A stretch of 37,344 bases of DNA, taken from JAVJUS01 sp040220455 (GTDB lineage Bacteria > Pseudomonadota > Alphaproteobacteria > DSM-16000 > Inquilinaceae). The notes under the pieces were generated by a model, which was not told the DNA's origin, searched no databases, and worked only from the letters and a program-made list of their open reading frames with translations. The position numbers and the translations under genes were made by a program. Of this stretch, positions 32,404 through 37,344 are shown one piece after another (positions within the stretch are counted from its first letter, which is position 1; each line of letters starts with the position of its first letter). The DNA is taken from contig JAVJUS010000038.1 in assembly GCA_040220455.1 (NCBI GenBank), positions 1-37,344 on the forward strand, read 5' to 3'.

Positions 32404-35400
32404 TCACTCCAGCGTCTTCAGCGCGGCGTCCGTGTTGCGGGCCACCTCGCCCCGGGCGGCGGCGGCGCGGGTGGCGAGCGGGCCCTGGCCGTGGGCCTTG
32501 CTCAAATCGGCCGGCTTGCCACTCATTCCGCTGTCGTAATATTCCGTGAAGGCCGCGCCGGGCACCGATCCGCCGTCCCAGACATGGCCGTCGACGAAGG
32601 TCCGGATCGCGGCGGTCATGCCGGTCAGGGCCGCGGCCTGGGTGGCCTTCGACAGGTTGGCGTTGAAGATCGAGCGGATCTCGCCGTGGAAGGTGCCGGG
32701 CGACTCGCTGTTGGTGCCCTGCCCCTTGGTCTGCGGGACGACCTTCATGTCGGCACGGTAGCCGCCGTCCTCGACCGGCGCGTACACCGCCCCGGCATGA
32801 CCCTGGAGCACGGTATGGCTGCCGGGCGTGGTATTGCCGGTGGCCGGGTCGCGGGCTTCGTCGACGGTACGGGCGTACTGCGACTTGTCCGGCGCCGTGA
32901 TCAGGTACGTCGTACGCGTACGCCAGGCATGGGCGAAATCGATCCACTTCGTCGCGACCGCCATCTCCTCCGCCGTGGACGCCGACCGGGCGCGATCGAC
33001 GACCCGGCCGATGTAGTTGCTCGGCATCCATTCGTGCTCGGCGTCGCCGGCCCCGCGGAACCGGCCGGCCAGCCAAGTCACGTTGGCCGGGACGTCCTTC
33101 TCCGTGTCCCAATCCGCCGGTGTGTAGCCGTTCGACGTCCTGTCCCGCGCCATGTCCTTGAGGAAATCGAGGATCCGGCCCGAGGCGGCGTCCTTGAGCG
33201 CCTGGCTGACCCCGTCGCCGGTCGCGCCGCGCGCCGCCGTCAGCATCGCCGCGCGCAGGGTGTCGTGGCGGGCGAGGTCGGCGGGATCGGCGTCGTTGTC
33301 CGTCAGGGCGCGCTGGACGAGGCCCAGCGCCGGATCGCCGCCATGGACCAGCGGCAGCAGGCGGTTCGAGATCACGCCGTCGAAGTCGTCGATCGGCGCC
33401 AGCGCCTGGCGGTCCTGCTCCGAGAAGCGACGGTCGGATTTGATCCGCTCGTAGCGCGCCTCGATCGCCGTCTGGAGGTCGCGGCCGAAGGCGCGCGAGG
33501 CCAGCAGCGGCTTTTCGTACTGCTCGGTCGTCTTCACGGCGTCGAGCACCGTGTCCCACCCGCCCTGATGGAAACGCTCGGGCGTCTCCTGGAGCAGGTC
33601 CCGCGCCGGGCTCTTCAGATGCGGGTGCAGGGCGTCGAGCTCGTCGGCGAAGATCTCCAGCACCGGCGTGCCCTCGCCGCCGATCTCCGCGAACAGGCCG
33701 TCGAGCGCGGTCTTGAGCTTGACCTGCTCGGCGTCGACCTCGTCGTCGGAGAGCGCCCGCCGGCCGCCGGATCCGCCCGATCCGCCGGCGCCGCCCGTGG
33801 CCTGTTCCGAGCGCCTGGCGGCCACATAGGCGTCGGCCTCGGCGTCGAGGCGGCGCAGCGACGCCACGGCGGCGGCATGGTGGCCCTCGGCCCGCGTCTT
33901 CTTGTCGGCGTCCTCGAGCGCCGCGATCTTCGGCTCGGCGCGCTCCAGCCAGGTCAGCACCGGCAGCGGCGCGCTGCGCAGCATCGGCGTCGCCTCGCGC
34001 CCGGCGACGTCGATCGACAGGGTATGGCGCGTGCCGTCGGCCTCGGTCACGGTCAGCCGCTCACCCACGTCGATGTCGCGGGCGTCGGTCTCCCGCCCGC
34101 GATCGCCCTCGGCGCCGGCGTCCGACTCCGCGCCGTCGCCGGCACCGCGCCGGCCCCGGCGGCCGGTGAAGCGCGCCAGCACCCGCTCGATCAGCCCGTC
34201 CACGGCCCGGTCGACGCGTTCCCGGATGCGCTCGATCACCCGGCGCACGGAGCGCGCGACATTGCCCAGCCCGATCAGCCGGGCGACCAGATCGATGCCG
34301 ATGGGCAGCAGCCGGCCGAAGACCTCCTCGACCTTGGTGATCGCCTGGTCGAGCACGCCGCGCGCGATCCGCCCGATGCTGTCGGTGACGGTGGTGACCA
34401 CCTCCATCATCCGGGAGAGCTGGTCGCGCAGGAAGGTGTAAAGGTTCCACACCGTCATGACGATCTTGACGATCGCCCCGACCGGGCTGAACAGGCCGGC
34501 GAGCCAGCCTATCCCGGCCATGATGACGCGCTCGACCAGGAAGGTCTTGATGCCCTCCAGGACCGTGTCCTTGAGGCTGGTCAGCCCCTCCCGGACGCGC
34601 TCGAAGACCGCCTGCCAGCCCTCGGTGACCAGGGTGGCGATCCAGTCGTAGGCGTATTCCAGGCGCTCGACGTTGCGCTCGCCGATGATCCGGGCGGCCT
34701 TCTCGCGCAGCCAGTCCCAGGTCAGCCCCAGCACCTGCCGGGCGATCGACAGCACGCCCATGATGTCGAAGCGCTCGGGGATCTCGATATCGCCCAGCGC
34801 GCCGGTCAGCCAGCCGACGATGCCCCGGCGCAGATGGCCCAGGAAGTTCGAGGCGAAGGCCCGGATGCCGCCCAGCACGGCGTCGAGCAGGTTGGACAGA
34901 AAGCCGACCGGGTCGTCGACGATGATGCCGATCGTCTCCATCGCCCGGCCGATGAAGCCGTAGAAGGTCTCCGGCGCGATGCCGAGCAGGCTCAGCACCG
35001 CCTCCAGCACCTTCTTGACGAGGCCCGACCAGTCGCCGGTGATGGCCGCCTGGACAAGGCCGACGGCGAAGTTGACCGCGCTCTGGAAGACGTCCAGCAC
35101 GGCGTTCAGCGCGCCCTCCAGCGCGTTGACGATGGCCTCGACGCCGCGCTTCAGGCCCTCCGCCGCGGCGTCGACGACCGCCGTGGCGACCCGGGCCGCC
35201 CGGTCGATGGCGCTGTTCAACGCCGCGGCGATGCCCGGAAACACGTCGCCGAGCAGTGCGTCGACTGCCTGTTGCAGGAACCGCGCGAAGCCCTCGATCG
35301 CCGACTTGATGAAGTCGGCGGCCAGGTCGATCAGGCGGGTCGCGGCGGCGCGGGCGGCGTCCAGGATCGTCTTGACGGCGGCGCGCACCGCGTCGAAGAC

Positions 35401-37344
35401 CGCGTTGATGGCCGCCGTCAGGGCCTGGAAGGCACGCTTGACGAAGCCGACGGCCCGGTCCCACCAGCTCTCGTTCTCGGACTCCCGCTCGGCCTCGCGC
35501 TTCTTCTCGCGGGCCTCGCGCTCGCCCCGGGCGACCTCGGCGTCGGCGTCGGCGCGGGCGTCGGCGTATTCCGTCTCGATCGTCGCGTTGTCGCGGGCGA
35601 CCCGGTCGTCGATGTCGCGCCGGCGCCCCTGGCGCTCGGTGTCGGCCCGGCGCTCCAGGTCCTCGACCGCCGCCGCCTGGTCGTCGACGGCGCGCTGGCG
35701 CTCGGCCTGGATGTCCTCGCGCGCCCGGCCGACGGCGCCGCGCTGCTCGGTATCGGCCGCCTCGACCGCCGACTGCCGGTCGGTTTCCGCCTCGTCGAGC
35801 GCGGCCCGGCGGTCGGCGTCGCGCGTCGCCTCGGCGTCGTGCACCTGGCCCCTCGCCTCGGCGAGGCTCTGCTCCATCGGGGCCTTCTGCTGAGCATCGA
35901 AGGTGGCCGAGACCTCGTCCGGCAGCGCCAGGGCCTCGAGCCGGGCGGCCTCCGGCGAGGCCTCGACCGGCGCCACCTCCGGCGCCGGCGTGCCCTCGAC
36001 CGGATAGGCCTCGTCCATCGAGCGCAGGGTGACGCTCTCCGGCCCCGGGCCGTCGAGCACCTTCTGCTGGGCCTCGCGGCGGGCGTCGCCCGCCTTGCCG
36101 GCCGCCTCGGCCTGCTTTTCCTCCTGGCGGGCCGGTTCGGTCGCGCCCTCCAGCGGCACGCCGGGCGCGGCGCCGGGGGAGGTCGCGATGCCCGGATCCT
36201 CGGTCGCCACCGCGTCGAGGCCGTCCTCGATATCCTCCGGCGCCGGCTCCCGCCCCGGGCGGTCGAGCAGGCCGTCGACCATGCGGCGCACGCCGTCATT
36301 GCCGTCGAAGCGCGCGGGCGCCGGCGTCGGCGCGATCGCCGTCTCCGGATCGGGCGGCGCGTCGTCCTCGAGCGCGGCGGCCGCCCGGTCCGGCGTCTCG
36401 ACCGGCGGCACGGCGGGCAGCGCCTCGCCCTCGCCGCCCATTTCGGCGTGGAGATCGGGCAGCCCGGCGTTGAAGTCTTGGCTATCGGCCGTGGCCGTGT
36501 CCTGCAGCTTGCCGCCCAGCTCGCCCTGCCGGCGCGCCTTCACGCTGGGCGGCGCCTCGGCATAGGCGTCGACCACCGCGCCCGGGCTGTCGGCGGCGGC
36601 GATGGCCTCCTCGGCCGCCTGCTGCTCGGCCTCGCGGGCGGCCTGCTGCTCGGGCGAGAGCGCCGTGTCGGGCATCGGCGGCGGCGTGAAGGTCGGGTTG
36701 GGCTCGGCCTCGGTCTCCCCGGCCGCCGTCTGGCCGGCATCCGCCGCCCCGCGCGATGGCCGGTTCTCGTTCGCGCTGGCGGGCGCGGCAGAGCGGGCGG
36801 ACTCCCGCCGTTCGGGCGCTTCGGGCTCGCGCCGATCGGGCGCCGGCGCCGGGCCGGAAACGGGGGAGCCCGCGCCGCTCCGGCGCAGGGCCAACGCGTT
36901 GCCCGGCATCGCCGCGGCCGGCTTGGCGCCCTCGCCGCCCTCCTTGTCCTCTTCCTCCTCCAGCTGCGCGGCCTCCTTCTCCGCCGGATGGTCGGGCGGC
37001 AGGACGGAGAGCGGGCCGGCGCGCCCGGCGGCCGGCGGCGCGGCGGCGGCCTGGACGACATGGACGACCTCGTGCGCCACGACCTTGTAGGGCACGTCGG
37101 CGCGCGGCAGGTAGATCGCGCCGTCGACCGTCGCCGCGTCGGCGCCCATGGCCTCCAGCGCCTCGGCGACACGCGGCCCGGTATAGGCCTTGACGGCGCC
37201 GAGCCCGGTGCCGAACCGGCCCTCCAGCCGGCCGCGATGCGGCAGCGGGATCGCCACCGCCTCGGGCGGGGCCAGCGGCAGGGTCGGCGCCTCGCCGCGC
37301 TCCTGGTCGCGCCGGCGCTCGCGGCGCTTGGCCTCCTCCCGGCG
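32404..37344 (-). CDS. Giant eCIS-core (DUF4157) protein, 5' end beyond the window
   Basis: At least 1617 aa from a GTG at 37257, but the frame stays open to the window edge (Arg/Glu-rich, RREEAKRRERRR), so the true start is probably outside. Order, numbered from that GTG: DUF4157 domain with GRFGTGLGAVKAYTGPRVAEAL and zinc motif HEVVH at 62-66; disordered Pro/Glu/Ala-rich linker to about 455; Arg/Glu/Asp coiled coil (about 460-597); a long array of amphipathic and hydrophobic helices (about 598-1030) such as RAVGFVKRAFQALTAAINAV and IMAGIGWLAGLFSPVGAIVK; a Gly/Ser linker near 1155; and a soluble C-terminal domain with HEWMPSNYIGRVVDRA near 1408-1420. DUF4157 proteins recur in eCIS loci as putative cargo or processing factors. 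No signal peptide is visible. The tube gene follows by 3 nt. Confidence 0.85.
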   Translation of the reverse strand, partial: RREEAKRRERRRDQERGEAPTLPLAPPEAVAIPLPHRGRLEGRFGTGLGAVKAYTGPRVAEALEAMGADAATVDGAIYLPRADVPYKVVAHEVVHVVQAAAAPPAAGRAGPLSVLPPDHPAEKEAAQLEEEEDKEGGEGAKPAAAMPGNALALRRSGAGSPVSGPAPAPDRREPEAPERRESARSAAPASANENRPSRGAADAGQTAAGETEAEPNPTFTPPPMPDTALSPEQQAAREAEQQAAEEAIAAADSPGAVVDAYAEAPPSVKARRQGELGGKLQDTATADSQDFNAGLPDLHAEMGGEGEALPAVPPVETPDRAAAALEDDAPPDPETAIAPTPAPARFDGNDGVRRMVDGLLDRPGREPAPEDIEDGLDAVATEDPGIATSPGAAPGVPLEGATEPARQEEKQAEAAGKAGDARREAQQKVLDGPGPESVTLRSMDEAYPVEGTPAPEVAPVEASPEAARLEALALPDEVSATFDAQQKAPMEQSLAEARGQVHDAEATRDADRRAALDEAETDRQSAVEAADTEQRGAVGRAREDIQAERQRAVDDQAAAVEDLERRADTERQGRRRDIDDRVARDNATIETEYADARADADAEVARGEREAREKKREAERESENESWWDRAVGFVKRAFQALTAAINAVFDAVRAAVKTILDAARAAATRLIDLAADFIKSAIEGFARFLQQAVDALLGDVFPGIAAALNSAIDRAARVATAVVDAAAEGLKRGVEAIVNALEGALNAVLDVFQSAVNFAVGLVQAAITGDWSGLVKKVLEAVLSLLGIAPETFYGFIGRAMETIGIIVDDPVGFLSNLLDAVLGGIRAFASNFLGHLRRGIVGWLTGALGDIEIPERFDIMGVLSIARQVLGLTWDWLREKAARIIGERNVERLEYAYDWIATLVTEGWQAVFERVREGLTSLKDTVLEGIKTFLVERVIMAGIGWLAGLFSPVGAIVKIVMTVWNLYTFLRDQLSRMMEVVTTVTDSIGRIARGVLDQAITKVEEVFGRLLPIGIDLVARLIGLGNVARSVRRVIERIRERVDRAVDGLIERVLARFTGRRGRRGAGDGAESDAGAEGDRGRETDARDIDVGERLTVTEADGTRHTLSIDVAGREATPMLRSAPLPVLTWLERAEPKIAALEDADKKTRAEGHHAAAVASLRRLDAEADAYVAARRSEQATGGAGGSGGSGGRRALSDDEVDAEQVKLKTALDGLFAEIGGEGTPVLEIFADELDALHPHLKSPARDLLQETPERFHQGGWDTVLDAVKTTEQYEKPLLASRAFGRDLQTAIEARYERIKSDRRFSEQDRQALAPIDDFDGVISNRLLPLVHGGDPALGLVQRALTDNDADPADLARHDTLRAAMLTAARGATGDGVSQALKDAASGRILDFLKDMARDRTSNGYTPADWDTEKDVPANVTWLAGRFRGAGDAEHEWMPSNYIGRVVDRARSASTAEEMAVATKWIDFAHAWRTRTTYLITAPDKSQYARTVDEARDPATGNTTPGSHTVLQGHAGAVYAPVEDGGYRADMKVVPQTKGQGTNSESPGTFHGEIRSIFNANLSKATQAAALTGMTAAIRTFVDGHVWDGGSVPGAAFTEYYDSGMSGKPADLSKAHGQGPLATRAAAARGEVARNTDAALKTLE

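Noticed and set aside
18599..37344. Prophage or type VI secretion cluster
   Set aside because: No head, terminase, integrase or lysis genes in the window, and no T6SS membrane-complex genes; DUF4157, LysM, CIS tube and two J-like proteins together point to eCIS. The unseen flank could still change this.

Overview
The window is about 37 kb of very GC-rich DNA (roughly 70% by eye). It looks like the chromosome of an alphaproteobacterium, probably a Rhodospirillales-like lineage. The pointers are the run ileS - lspA - DUF3035 lipoprotein - two M16 peptidases, the form of IleS, a bactofilin gene, and intergenic palindromic repeats. This placement is inference; there is no rRNA or other decisive marker here.

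Left half (1-18.4 kb), housekeeping and envelope genes. 174-7470 (+) is a co-directional run: isoleucyl-tRNA synthetase, signal peptidase II, a DUF3035 lipoprotein, and a catalytic plus non-catalytic pair of M16 peptidases. An adenosine-kinase-like sugar kinase follows on the minus strand (7724-8716). Next come an EI24/CysZ-like membrane protein, a bactofilin coupled to a small lipoprotein, and a conserved-looking protein of unknown function. A tandem array of ~100-bp repeats (11940-12241) separates these from an orphan TRAP-transporter binding protein (minus) and exonuclease III (plus). 14513-17693 is a signalling module: a histidine kinase with an Asp-rich periplasmic stretch and its OmpR-type regulator (minus), divergent from a secreted protein with four EF-hands (plus). 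TspO/MBR follows.

Right half (18.6-37.3 kb, all minus strand) is one tightly packed operon for the baseplate end of an extracellular contractile injection system (eCIS; Afp/PVC/MAC-like). In transcription order it encodes: a >1617-aa eCIS-core (DUF4157) protein running off the right edge; a CIS tube/gp53-like protein; a LysM protein; the hub as two separate genes (gp27-like and gp5 OB-fold-like); a PAAR-like tip; a gp25-like wedge protein; two large J-like baseplate proteins; a tail-protein-I/fibre-like protein; and a DUF6519 beta-helix protein. Most junctions overlap by 1-4 nt or are 3-5 nt apart. The one real gap (133 bp, two strong hairpins) lies before the last gene. Sheath, inner tube, AAA+ ATPase and terminator genes are not in the window and would be expected beyond the right edge.

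Most noteworthy are the DUF4157 giant protein as a candidate cargo or structural component of the eCIS, the hairpin-isolated terminal beta-helix gene, the possible calcium-responsive two-component/EF-hand module, and several intergenic palindromic repeat types.
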